Shown here in pieces: positions 26,786 through 35,000 of a stretch of DNA of 64,000 nt; position 1 is the stretch's first letter, and each line of letters opens with the position of its first letter. The stretch is from Salinibacter ruber DSM 13855 (GTDB taxonomy: Bacteria; Bacteroidota; Rhodothermia; Rhodothermales; Salinibacteraceae): contig NC_007677.1 of the NCBI RefSeq assembly GCF_000013045.1, positions 1,364,001 to 1,428,000 on the forward strand. Direction: 5' to 3'. The translations under genes and the position numbers were made by a program. The notes beneath the pieces were generated by a model. It ran no database searches. It was not told the origin of the DNA and worked only from the letters and a program-made list of their open reading frames with translations.

Positions 26786-27667
26786 ATGGCTAGAAATGTT
26801 AAGCTTGACTACTACCGAGTTTCCGTTCCCGACCCAAATCTGGACTTGTCAGATGCATTAGAAAACCTTTTGGGGCATCCTGAGGATAGCGAGGAGCGGC
26901 TTGTATACGATGGTGAAAATGTGAACTGGGCTTACCAGTTGGAACACGACGGACAGTACTATAAAGGCGACATTGTTCGAGTTGACATGGAGCGGGGTGC
27001 GACGAAAGCTGAAGTATTAGGGGACCTTGAGCCGGTGAAGCTCTCTGAAGGTGAAGGAATGGGGTACCGGACGGCTTTTTTGTACGACCCTCAGCTGAAC
27101 ACTTTGGTGCTGCAGGCAACCAGGCGCGGTATTACTCCATCTCGTTTCGCATTTTTTTTCAATGTTTTTAGCGATGCCAGTCAAGATATTGAACTCTTAC
27201 CCTACATGCGTCAAGACGGAATGGATCGGCTTAACCGGTTAGAAAAAGCACACGTCTTTTCTGTGAAGATCGGAAACACGGGTACGGCGGCGTCTCTTCA
27301 GAACACTGGGCATTCTGCAAAACAAAAAATAGAAGGTCTTGCAGAGCACGTAGAGGCTCCTAAAATGGAAATTCGATTTACCTGTGGCAGGCAGTGGAGA
27401 AGTGAAAATTTGGACCTAGACGCGATCCGCAACTCCATTGCTGAGTTTATTACACCTGACGGGGAGATAGAGGCTGAAGAAATCAGGATAAATGGCAGAG
27501 GCCCGGATGATCAGTCGGAAAAGATACGGCTAGTCGAAGAACATTTTCGGGACGAGATGAGTGTTGAGCCAGGTAACTTCAGGATTCTTCCGTATCAGGC
27601 ACGGGTCCAAAATTTGGAAGCGAGCTATCGCAGGAATCAAGGGGCAATCCGTGAGCTTCGCTCTTAA
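26786..27667 (+). CDS. Soluble protein, tentatively DUF6731-like; first gene of two-gene pair
   Basis: 293 residues from ATG 26786; a TTG at 26771 is a weaker start. It opens MARNVKLDYYRVSVPDP, has YYKGDIVRVDMERG (about 65-78), GYRTAFLYDPQLNTLVLQAT (about 95-115) and then RRGITPSRFAFFFNVF. From memory this resembles proteins annotated DUF6731, but I could not check. The C-terminal half is mixed alpha/beta with no membrane segment. The DNA is less GC-rich than the restriction genes, so it was probably acquired separately. Its last 17 bases overlap a membrane-protein gene, which implies coupled translation. I infer a sensor or regulator whose partner acts at the membrane. Confidence 0.6.
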   Translation: MARNVKLDYYRVSVPDPNLDLSDALENLLGHPEDSEERLVYDGENVNWAYQLEHDGQYYKGDIVRVDMERGATKAEVLGDLEPVKLSEGEGMGYRTAFLYDPQLNTLVLQATRRGITPSRFAFFFNVFSDASQDIELLPYMRQDGMDRLNRLEKAHVFSVKIGNTGTAASLQNTGHSAKQKIEGLAEHVEAPKMEIRFTCGRQWRSENLDLDAIRNSIAEFITPDGEIEAEEIRINGRGPDDQSEKIRLVEEHFRDEMSVEPGNFRILPYQARVQNLEASYRRNQGAIRELRS

Positions 27668-28139
27668 TAGAAAAAATATTGAGTCCTCGTATCCAGTATT
27701 CACTGGTTCAACAATCGGACTATGCCTGATTGGCATTTTTCTACTAACGGATGTTACGGTTAACGAGACCCCACTTGCCTCAAACATCTCTAGCGTGCTC
27801 GCTAGTGCTGCAGCAATCTCTGGTACGATAGTAGGTTTTCTATCTACCGCCCTTTCAATTCTCTTCGTTCTATCAGATAGACCGTATTTGAAGTCGGTAT
27901 CAAGATCTGGGGCATTAGATGACCTCATATCTTACATTGTGAGGTCTATCTTCCATTGGGTCCTTCTTGCCATCTCGAGTATTACAGGCCTGTTGACCCA
28001 GGGTGTGATAGCGGCAGGCTGGTATGATATCTTTCTTGCCGTTGAGGCTGGTTTGCTAGTTGCTGCCTTTCTTAGCTTCTACCGTGCGACCAGTTTGATT
28101 GCATCCCTACTCAGGAAACAAGTAGGCTATCGAGGATAG
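27651..28139 (+). CDS. Four-helix membrane protein; second gene of two-gene pair
   Basis: 162 residues from a GTG at 27651, inside the last codons of the upstream gene (17-base overlap in a different frame). Earlier starts in this frame would only retranslate the other gene. Four hydrophobic segments: about 20-38 (GSTIGLCLIGIFLLTD), 48-75 (ASAAAISGTIVGFLSTALSI), 100-125 and 130-150. The termini are basic. No enzymatic motif. Length and layout match the small membrane effectors of many abortive-infection systems, in which a soluble partner triggers membrane disruption; this is inference from architecture. Confidence 0.65.
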   Translation: MSFALNRKNIESSYPVFTGSTIGLCLIGIFLLTDVTVNETPLASNISSVLASAAAISGTIVGFLSTALSILFVLSDRPYLKSVSRSGALDDLISYIVRSIFHWVLLAISSITGLLTQGVIAAGWYDIFLAVEAGLLVAAFLSFYRATSLIASLLRKQVGYRG

Positions 28140-28255
28140 ATCTGTCGGGACTGAGGCCTTCTGCTAGTTTCTCGGCTCGATATACACATCGCACGACTAG
28201 CCATCGATCAATGCCCTCCGTTTGTCAGCACTTGACGGCCTGTATGGAGGCGTGG

Positions 28256-28370
28256 ATTTGAAGCGGCACTGAACCATTTCCCGAGAATAAAGCAGGCGTA
28301 TGAGACCCGGAACGACTTCCTGAAAATCTTTGAGATCAAAGACTGCCAGAAGGCCGGCAAGACTCTTCGA
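28256..28370 (+). pseudogene. ISL3-family transposase scrap
   Basis: One frame reads EAALNHFPRIKQAYETRNDF followed by LKIFEIKDCQKAGKTL, which resembles the ISL3 transposase segment where the family has FP.l..AY.lr..F...W. Only about 38 codons remain, without start or end. The remainder of 28140-28409 shows no gene. Confidence 0.5.
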
Positions 28371-28409
28371 GGTGCGCCCGAAAAGTTGGACTGGCAGGTC
28401 GACTAAGAC

Positions 28410-29677
28410 TGAGGCTGAGACGCAGGACGTTTGGTTTCCTGTGAACCGTAGCCAATCCAACGATACGCACCATGGGACAACGCACCTACAGCCGGAGAAT
28501 TTAAGCTCCAAGTCGTACCCGAAGCGCTCCAGTCCGAAGGAACCGACGCGGAGGTCGCCAGGGCCTACGACGTTCATCCTGTTACGCTCTCCGGCTGGAA
28601 GACGAAGCTGAAAGAAAACGGCTCCAGAGCCTTTGGCGGCTCCGACGAGTTGAAGGAGAAGAAGGAGAAAATCGCCAAACTCGAACGCATGGTCGGTCAG
28701 AAGGAAGTCGAAATCGCCCTGCTGAAGAATTTTTTGGGCGAGAGCTGACCACCGCCGAAAAAGTCCGCCTGGTGGATCAGCACAAAGAAGAACACGGACT
28801 GAACCGGTGCCTTGAGGCGATTGATCTGCCGAAAAGCACCTACTACTACCGGAAGAACCGCTCGGATGAGCCTTCCGAAGAAGAGCAAGAGCTGATGGAC
28901 CACATTCGTGAGATTATCGGCGAGCACCCAAGCTACGGCTACCGCCGGATTCTGCCGGAGCTTGAGGAGCGCACCGGTCAGGCGGTCAACCATAAGCGGC
29001 TCAGACGGCTTCTTAGCGAGCATGAGTTGGGGTTGGCCCGTCAGGTGTCGGGGCACAGCCCCTCACCCGTGCAGGAGATTCTCGGCGATGCTGCCGGGAA
29101 CCTCAACCTTGTAGCCGGCCTCGATCCGGGGCCGCTTGAGGCCTTTTCAACCGACTTTACGGAGCTGTCGTACGCGGAGGGAAACCGCAAGGCGTACCTG
29201 ATGGCCGTGGCCCGTCTGGAGAGCTTCTGCGGGTCCGGGTTGGGCGGTCGGGCCGAGCGGGAATCGCAAGCTCGCCATGCGCTGCTGGAAGCAGGTTCGC
29301 GAACGGATGGCGAGCCTGGACGAGAAGCTCGGCGGGAAGATCATTCATCATGACCCAGGCAGCGTCTACACCAGCTATCGGTGGCTACGGGCGATCCTCC
29401 TCGATGACGAAATGCGCATCAGCTACTCCGAAAGCGGGGCGAAAGGCAATCCCTGGATCGAGTCGCTCTGGGGACGGACGAAGGGTGAGGTCGGCTCACG
29501 GATCACGGAAGCCTCGTCCTTGCCGGCCCTGCGAACCGTCTTTGACGAGCGGTTCATCTGCTATAACTAGGAGCGGGGGCACTCCTCGATCGGGCAGATT
29601 CCACCCCAAAAACATCTCGGGCAAACTCTCTTTGCTTACGAATCAGAACCTTAAATCGCTGCTGCGTCTTAGCCTGA
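28410..29677 (+). mobile_element. IS3-family element, inactive
   Basis: Terminal repeats TGAGGCTGAGACGCAG (28410) and, on the other strand at 29677, TCAGGCTAAGACGCAG match at 14 of 16 positions and enclose 1268 bp, a normal IS3 size. OrfA starts at about 28471 (MGQRTYSR) but one inserted A near 28490 breaks it; the rest reads EFKLQVVPEALQSEGTDAEV, SGWKTKLKENG and ALLKNFLGES. OrfB (28772 onward) has the catalytic Asp in STDFTEL, then a frameshift near 29250, then HHDPGSVYTS and PWIESLWGRTKGE (second Asp and Glu). A TAG at 29568 ends the frame early. Confidence 0.85.
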
Positions 29678-29731
29678 AATAGTCGCTCAACTGGCCCAAA
29701 AATTCGGGCACGCATCCGGATAGCTGATAGC

Positions 29732-30787
29732 TCATAAGCTTTGGAGTGTCTCCAAGTTTTTGCGGAGACGAGCGTTCTGATGAGTGACCAGTTCAGCATG
29801 ATCAGCACGCTTCGCGAAATCACCCAGTACGGTTCGAACGGCAATGCTAGACCCGAAGGTGATGGCCATAGTGGTCGGCTCGCCGACAAGAGCAGCCTCC
29901 CGGAGTGCCGACTCTACGACAAACCCAGCTCCCAAGCTTCCGCCGGAAAGTGCTGTTTCCTCAGCAGCGTCCTCAAAGGCCTGCTGGGTGTTCTTTGCAC
30001 CCTTGTAGACCTGAAAGCCTTCCCTCATACTATGAAGGGCACTGGCTGTGAGCGTACCGACAAAGATCTCCTCGAACAGATGCTCAAAAGCCTCGGGGCC
30101 TACTGCGTCAACTCCAGCTTCAACAATCTCCGTAGCGTGCCATGAGGGAGAATCGATAGGGATGAGATTCAGATCCAATCCTTGCTCTGCCGCCTGGCTC
30201 TGAACCTCCTCAAAGACGTTCGATGGGACAGCAAACTCTATGTCCGCAACGACCTCACCGTCCGGAGTTGTGATCTCACTAGCCTCAAGCTCGGCCTGTG
30301 TTTCTGCCATCTCGCTCGTGATATAGTCCGGGTCGCCGGATGTCTTAACATCGATGTACCGAGTGTCGCCGCCTGGGGGCTGATACACGATGTCATATCC
30401 CTTCTGGTCACTTAACTCAGCAAGCTGAACCTTCCCTTCGACCTCTTCGGAAGCGGCTTCCAGGAACTGGTTTTCTCCAACTCGCCCCTTAATCGTGCTG
30501 ATCCATTGCTGACTGACGCCGCTCCCACCTTCACGGAGCGCTTCCGCGATGCGTTCTCGCGCCTCCTGGTATGAATGGACCTCACCACTCGTCAAATTTC
30601 GGAAGGCATCCCGCAGCTCTTCAGAGACCTGATCATTCAGTCCATCCTCGTGAATGAGATCGGCCAGAACGACGCCCGGCCCTATCGAGCCATGTAGCAG
30701 ATCGTCGGCCTTCCACCGGTGGAAGATACCGTCGGCGTCTCCGGCGTCGTACCTGTCTGCAAACTCTTCAATGGTAGTTTCAGGCAT
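29732..30787 (-). CDS. Putative nuclease-domain protein with hydrophobic C-terminus
   Basis: 351 residues. The first 95 are acidic and helical. Residues about 100-150 carry GRVGENQFLEAA, QKGYDIVYQPPGG and YIDVKTSGDPDY, which fits a PD-(D/E)XK-like core: Glu in the first helix, Asp in YDIVY and D-x-K in IDVKT. The C-terminal 120 residues contain Gly/Ala-rich, weakly hydrophobic helices (GGSLGAGFVVESALREAAL and TMAITFGSSIAVRTVLG), possibly membrane-inserting. The combination suggests a nuclease delivered to or anchored in a membrane, but no known toxin family is recognised. It is preceded by a coiled-coil gene on the same strand (52-bp gap). Confidence 0.6.
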   Translation of the reverse strand: MPETTIEEFADRYDAGDADGIFHRWKADDLLHGSIGPGVVLADLIHEDGLNDQVSEELRDAFRNLTSGEVHSYQEARERIAEALREGGSGVSQQWISTIKGRVGENQFLEAASEEVEGKVQLAELSDQKGYDIVYQPPGGDTRYIDVKTSGDPDYITSEMAETQAELEASEITTPDGEVVADIEFAVPSNVFEEVQSQAAEQGLDLNLIPIDSPSWHATEIVEAGVDAVGPEAFEHLFEEIFVGTLTASALHSMREGFQVYKGAKNTQQAFEDAAEETALSGGSLGAGFVVESALREAALVGEPTTMAITFGSSIAVRTVLGDFAKRADHAELVTHQNARLRKNLETLQSL

Positions 30788-30839
30788 ACCGAAGTCCGAG
30801 AAGCTTTTTCAAAGAAACAGCTCAGGAAGAAAGCGTAAG

Positions 30840-31205
30840 TCAGTGTGTTTTCCTGAGCTGCTCCACTTCATCCTCAAGTTTGTCGATCCGATGTAGGGCT
30901 CCCTCCAGCTTTGAGGCAAGCAGATCGTTGTATTCCTGCTGCTTTTCTAAGCGCTGAAGAAGCTCCTGGATGAGCTTCTCCCCGGTAAGCTCTCGCTTCT
31001 TTTCGCTCGCTCGATCTACACCGGACTGCACGGTTTCAGCCGCCTTGCCAGCAGCGGACTCGATATTGGAGCGGGCCTCTTCTGAGAAGTTTTCTTTATA
31101 CTTATCCTTTGCTTTCTCTGCACTTTTTTCGGCCTTTTCCATACTCTCCTCTACTTCATCAGGTGCCTTTTCCTTCAAATTTTTCCATTTGTCTTTCAGT
31201 CCCAT
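30840..31205 (-). CDS. Coiled-coil protein, partner of the nuclease-like gene
   Basis: 121 residues, almost entirely charged helix. Residues 1-75 are Lys/Glu-rich with Ala periodicity (EKAEKSAEKAKDKYKENF), similar in feel to apolipoprotein-like or YtxH-type stress proteins. Residues 80-120 form a heptad coiled coil (LQRLEKQQEYNDLLASKLE). No membrane segment. It lies 52 bp upstream of the gene at 29732 on the same strand and is likely cotranscribed, so it may be a structural partner or neutraliser of that protein. Confidence 0.6.
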   Translation of the reverse strand: MGLKDKWKNLKEKAPDEVEESMEKAEKSAEKAKDKYKENFSEEARSNIESAAGKAAETVQSGVDRASEKKRELTGEKLIQELLQRLEKQQEYNDLLASKLEGALHRIDKLEDEVEQLRKTH

Positions 31206-31461
31206 GGCGTTGGTAGATTAAGAGAATGGATCGAGTGAATCTCAGAAGTTGTTTAGCGGAATGTCTGTGGCCTGCGACTTCGCAGATCATGCGTAGAACG
31301 GGTTCGGCACTCGCACGGTAGCGCTGCTACAGGGGTTGCCTGGGCCCCGTTTGTGCACGTCGCCCGCTGTGTCTCGGCTGAATATCTATCCGCAAAACAG
31401 CTTCTCAGCTCTTCAAGTCGGCCTGTTAGAAAAACGGTCGGAGACGGACAGACCGAACGGT

Positions 31462-31917
31462 CTACAGGACCATTGACTTAATTTCATGTACGTCCTCCTC
31501 CGAAAGTGATCCACTGTCGCGCATTTCACGGGCTTCGAAAAGGACTTCTTCGACACTGTCGTCCTCTATTCCATGAATCAAACGTTTCAAGAGACTTTTC
31601 TTCACGTCTCTGAACTCTTCCTCGTCTATCATTTCGGTTTCTCGAAGCTCTTTGTAGTCTCGTACTTTTTTGGAGAACTCCTCTATACTCAAGGGATTAG
31701 CTCTTTCACCGTCGTGGCCTCCCTGTCGTCTCCAGTTCATCTCCGCCCGTGGAGAAGGTTCCACTCCATTCTCGATTATATTAATTGCTGCGAACCCCAA
31801 TACTGGACTTACGAGCAGGGAGATTGCAAACCACTTGATCGCGCCTCGATCCATTCGGTTCGCGTAGTAACCCATCGCTACGCTCAAGGATAACCAAAAT
31901 AGAAGGGCTGGAATCAT
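31462..31917 (-). CDS. Membrane-anchored SHOCT-type protein (paralogue 5)
   Basis: 151 residues from ATG 31917; the longer frame starts with TTG. Two membrane helices flank the loop ANRMDRGAIKW, the same N-terminal module as the zinc-ribbon proteins at 1970-7481. The C-terminal half has FSKKVRDYKELRETEMIDEE and EFRDVKKSLLKRLI, a SHOCT-like helical hairpin, and a second similar hairpin (EMRDSGSLSEEDVHEIK). It is a clear homologue of 33060-33533. The two are separated by RNase H and IS1 debris, consistent with a segmental duplication. Confidence 0.7.
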   Translation of the reverse strand: MIPALLFWLSLSVAMGYYANRMDRGAIKWFAISLLVSPVLGFAAINIIENGVEPSPRAEMNWRRQGGHDGERANPLSIEEFSKKVRDYKELRETEMIDEEEFRDVKKSLLKRLIHGIEDDSVEEVLFEAREMRDSGSLSEEDVHEIKSMVL

Positions 31918-32053
31918 ACTCCTAGTGTGGGTTTGCAAGTAAAAATTTAGTTAGTAAATTCAAATTGTAAAAACGGTAGAATAAATGTACGAAGGTCCCA
32001 AAAAGCTATGATTATTTGGGTGTTCGACAGTTCCACCGACATCTGCGGGCCTT

Positions 32054-32093
32054 TGCTTATGCTAGATCATCAGTGCTTATGCTAGATCATCAG
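32054..32093. repeat. 20-bp perfect tandem repeat
   Basis: TGCTTATGCTAGATCATCAG occurs twice without a gap (32054-32073 and 32074-32093). The second copy runs into the RNase H fragment, whose sequence starts with the same AGATCATCAG, so the repeat marks a duplication junction. Confidence 0.8.
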
Positions 32094-32200
32094 CCTCCTC
32101 GTTTTCTGAGTCGCCGGAGCGCCCTTTTACTTTTGTCCACTGGATACAATGCTTTTCGACCTGACTGTGGACTGCTCTGACGAGATTTTTGGTAGTGGCT
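32082..32200 (-). pseudogene. Fragment of RNase H gene (duplicate of 33735-34658)
   Basis: On the minus strand the frame reads QVEKHCIQWTKVKGRSGDSE and NEEADDL, matching QVDRHEVEWTKVEGHSGDPE and NEEADDL of the intact RNase H protein. About 35 codons remain. The conserved His of GHSGD is changed to Arg, as expected for relaxed selection. It lies upstream of one SHOCT gene exactly as the intact RNase H gene lies upstream of the other. Confidence 0.8.
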
Positions 32201-32274
32201 CAACAAGTAGTGAACTTCTCTATTTGAACCAAGCCGCGTCTGGCTCATCAGTACATCCGGCCCGGTGATCAAAG

Positions 32275-33010
32275 AGACCTATGAGTGCAGAGGATGCGGC
32301 TCCTCCTGTGTCGTCGAAAAACGGCCACAGCGCTAGTGGCTCCCAGTAGCAAGATTGAAAGGATTGGGGGGCGCACAAGGTGTTTGGTTTTAGAACCTCG
32401 AGGCTACCCAGAAGAGGAGAAAGAGAAGATTCTTCGGACCTACTGCAAACGCGATTCAGAACGGGCGATTAGCCGCATCTTTTGAGTCAGTCGCTATCGC
32501 CTTAAACCGATGGCTTGAAAAAGGGACGCGAAGCCGATCCATTAATCGATGGGGTCAAGCTGGCCGAAGGAAACGATATCCTTGATCCCGATGAATGCTA
32601 CGCATATGTCCGAAAACGGTCAAATAAACGATGGCTCAAGGCCCAACTCTGTCGCAGGACCCGACAAGTCGTGGCGTTCGTGATCGGGGACCGTTCGGCC
32701 ATAACCTGCGCCCGGCTCTGGAGCCAAATTCCGGAAGGTTACCGCCAAGCCAAAAGCTTCAGCGACTTCTGGAAGCCCCCTGAAGCGACAGCTTCTCCCA
32801 GCGTTTGAGAACGATCCTGGCCATCAACAGGTCGGAAAGTGCGGTGGCGAGATGGCCCACGTCGAAAGACTCTTCGGACGACTTCGGCAGAAGTTGGCCT
32901 GATACCTCAGGCGGACGTGAGCAGCCCTTAGTCAGAAATATTGCTCTATCTGACGACGAAACTGTTCGCGGGGTAGCACAATGAACAAGCTCATGATGTC
33001 CAACCGATAG
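32275..33010 (+). pseudogene. IS1-family transposase remnant
   Basis: Scattered across frames are YECRGCGSSCVV (the N-terminal zinc-finger block of IS1 InsA), LDPDECYAYVRKRSNKRWLK, LCRRTRQVVAFVIGDRSAIT and SQIPEGYRQAKSFSDFWK (InsB), and GEMAHVERLFGRLRQKLA (catalytic Glu region). At least four shifts or stops separate them. The order and spacing are those of a whole IS1, so this is a full-length but dead copy inserted between the two SHOCT/RNase H units. Confidence 0.75.
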
Positions 33011-33059
33011 CGATCGCCTTATCTCGTACGGTGAGCATATCATTACCCTTCGGGATAGG

Positions 33060-33533
33060 CTAAAGCACCTCCGACTTGATTTCAAGCACATCCTCTTCCG
33101 AAAGTATCCCGTTGTCTCGCATCTCTCTGACCTCAAATAGAACTTCCTCTGGACTGTCTCCCTCCATTCCATGGGTTAGGCCCTCAAGAAGCCTCGACTT
33201 CACGTCTTTGAACTCTTCCTCGTCTATCATATTGGTCTCTCTGAGCTCTTTGTAATTACCCACCTTCTCGGAGAACTCGTCTACGGTGAGGGGGTCGACT
33301 CTCTTCACTTCAATACCAGTGTCTTCTGGTTGTCCGCTCGAACTATCAATAGGTGCCTGGTTTGACGAAGGTGAAAAATCCGACTCGCTCTCCAAAACAA
33401 CGAGTGTTATGAATGCAATGAGTGGACTTATCAATATGGCTATTGCAAACCATTTGATCGGGCCTCTATCCCTTTCTCGCGCGAAATATGCAATTCCGGC
33501 GCTGAATGCTATCCAGAGTAAAAAAACGACCAT
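33060..33533 (-). CDS. Membrane-anchored SHOCT-type protein (paralogue 6)
   Basis: 157 residues. Helix 1 (about 2-18), loop ARERDRGPIKW and helix 2 (about 28-50) form the shared membrane module. A Ser/Gln/Pro linker (about 50-80) is followed by the SHOCT-like hairpin YKELRETNMIDEEEFKDVKS and a second hairpin (EMRDNGILSEEDVLEIK). The C-terminal half is close to identical in layout to 31462-31917. It lies 201 bp downstream of the RNase H gene on the same strand, perhaps in one transcript with it. Confidence 0.72.
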   Translation of the reverse strand: MVVFLLWIAFSAGIAYFARERDRGPIKWFAIAILISPLIAFITLVVLESESDFSPSSNQAPIDSSSGQPEDTGIEVKRVDPLTVDEFSEKVGNYKELRETNMIDEEEFKDVKSRLLEGLTHGMEGDSPEEVLFEVREMRDNGILSEEDVLEIKSEVL

Positions 33534-33734
33534 GAGTCTGAATCGGGCGTTGAGGGGGAAGCAACCGAAATAACTGATGTCAGAATTTCACGAATGGATT
33601 GGGTGGGTATGTGGTTCTGAAGTGAAGAGCTCTGGTCGTGCCCACCGTTTTATTTTTCCTCATCCTTCCTCTCTGTTCGATCAATCCAGTCTCGATGGAT
33701 CTGTCCTCCTGAAATATGCACCACTACCGATGTC

Positions 33735-34658
33735 TCAGATAGCATCTGGACAATAGGAGCGTCCTTCCGGAAAGCCACGAACTGCTGCTTCGGCCAGATC
33801 ATCAGCCTCCTCATTTTCTGGGTCGCCGGAGTGCCCCTCCACTTTCGTCCACTCAACTTCATGCCGGTCGACTTGCCTGCGGACAGCTTCGACGAGGGCA
33901 CGGTTCTCACTGGCATTCCATTCGCCCGAAGCAATTTTGATCGCGTATCGGGAGTCTGAACGGATCTCGACCTCCGAATCGCTTGGAATCTCAGACAGGG
34001 CCTCTCCAATTGCCCACAGTTCCATACGGTTGTTGGTCGTGTCGTCCACTCGGCCCATGATGCGCCGAACCTCTCCATCATGGACGATGACAGCGGCCCA
34101 TCCGCCAGGTCCCGGATTACTGATGCAGGCCCCGTCGGTTGAGATGCGATAGCGACCCTCAGGAGTGGAGGATGGGATAAGAGAAGGGGTGATGCACTTG
34201 GGAATTTTGATTCGTCGGTTGGTCTGCTGAATCGCGATCACGGGACCGAACACTTGGTCCCATTTCTCCGGATCCCAGGTGTACCAAATCTCCTCTTCGG
34301 CGTCCCATCGGAATCCGATCTGCTTGAGAGCTTTTCTGATGGGATAGGTGTTACCTGCCACCTCGTACCGCTGTCCACCGCTGGGTTCTGGAATCTCGCC
34401 ACCGGTCGTTTCCTGCTCACGCCCGACGAGCCGAATGATCTCCTCTTCGACCTCGGAAGCAGTCCTCTCGATATCGATGACGGTTCCGCCGTGCTTATCG
34501 ACCAGTTTCGTGAGGGTCGAGTACCGCTGGTGGACAGGCTTGAGAACGAGCCGGCAAACGCCGCCGGGAAGGTCGGTAACCACCCCAAGTTCATGTCCAT
34601 TGAAACGGATTGTATTCGGATCTAACTCGTTTGGGTCTATGTCATCTATGTCGGCCAT
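33735..34658 (-). CDS. RNase HI-domain protein with DUF5710-like N-terminal unit
   Basis: 307 residues. The C-terminal 140 residues are an RNase HI domain with all four acidic catalytic residues in place: Asp175 (STDGACISNPGPGGW), Glu213 (NRMELWA), Asp235 (RSDSRY) and Asp286 (EADDLAEAA), plus the His of EGHSGDPENE. It should cleave RNA in RNA-DNA hybrids. The N-terminal 160 residues are extra: residues about 100-135 (YPIRKALKQIGFRWDAEEE, WYTWDPEKW) resemble the small DUF5710-like module seen in plasmid proteins. It is about twice normal RNase HI length. The polymerase-like gene is upstream on the same strand after 342 bp. Confidence 0.85.
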   Translation of the reverse strand: MADIDDIDPNELDPNTIRFNGHELGVVTDLPGGVCRLVLKPVHQRYSTLTKLVDKHGGTVIDIERTASEVEEEIIRLVGREQETTGGEIPEPSGGQRYEVAGNTYPIRKALKQIGFRWDAEEEIWYTWDPEKWDQVFGPVIAIQQTNRRIKIPKCITPSLIPSSTPEGRYRISTDGACISNPGPGGWAAVIVHDGEVRRIMGRVDDTTNNRMELWAIGEALSEIPSDSEVEIRSDSRYAIKIASGEWNASENRALVEAVRRQVDRHEVEWTKVEGHSGDPENEEADDLAEAAVRGFPEGRSYCPDAI

Positions 34659-35000
34659 ATCATAAACTGTATCCTATTAGTGTCCATCGATCTATGTCTC
34701 CTCGTCAATTTAGGAGAGCGAAAATATAGGGTTGGTAGTGAACCGAGACTAGTACTCCCTCCTCCGAAGTCGTTTTTCAAACGCCGTTATGCAGGTCCAC
34801 TAAACGAGGTTAGAAGCGATGAGCGGAGGCGAGGATCTAATGTCCGGTTGTCCCAGCATGGAAAACGTATACTGTCAAATTGTCATAATTTAGGTTTTAT
34901 CAAGACGGGTCTAGGTCAAAGTGATCCGTCACTATCGAGTCTCTCACAGTGCCTCCCCTAATTTCGAAAGGTTCCATTCGGAGCGGGAGCAGGCTGTCTG
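34659..35000. other. Non-coding gap between RNase H and polymerase-like genes
   Basis: 342 bp with no convincing gene. It is less GC-rich than the polymerase gene. A degenerate version of the island palindrome (TGTCCCAGCATGGAAA, 34849-34864) lies about 190 bp upstream of the RNase H start. The space could hold a promoter or a small RNA, but I see no strong hairpin. Confidence 0.4.

Noticed and set aside
34659-35000. Retron-like or other structured non-coding RNA
   Set aside because: The position between a polymerase and RNase H is suggestive, but no strong stem-loop set is visible, so it is not listed as an RNA gene.
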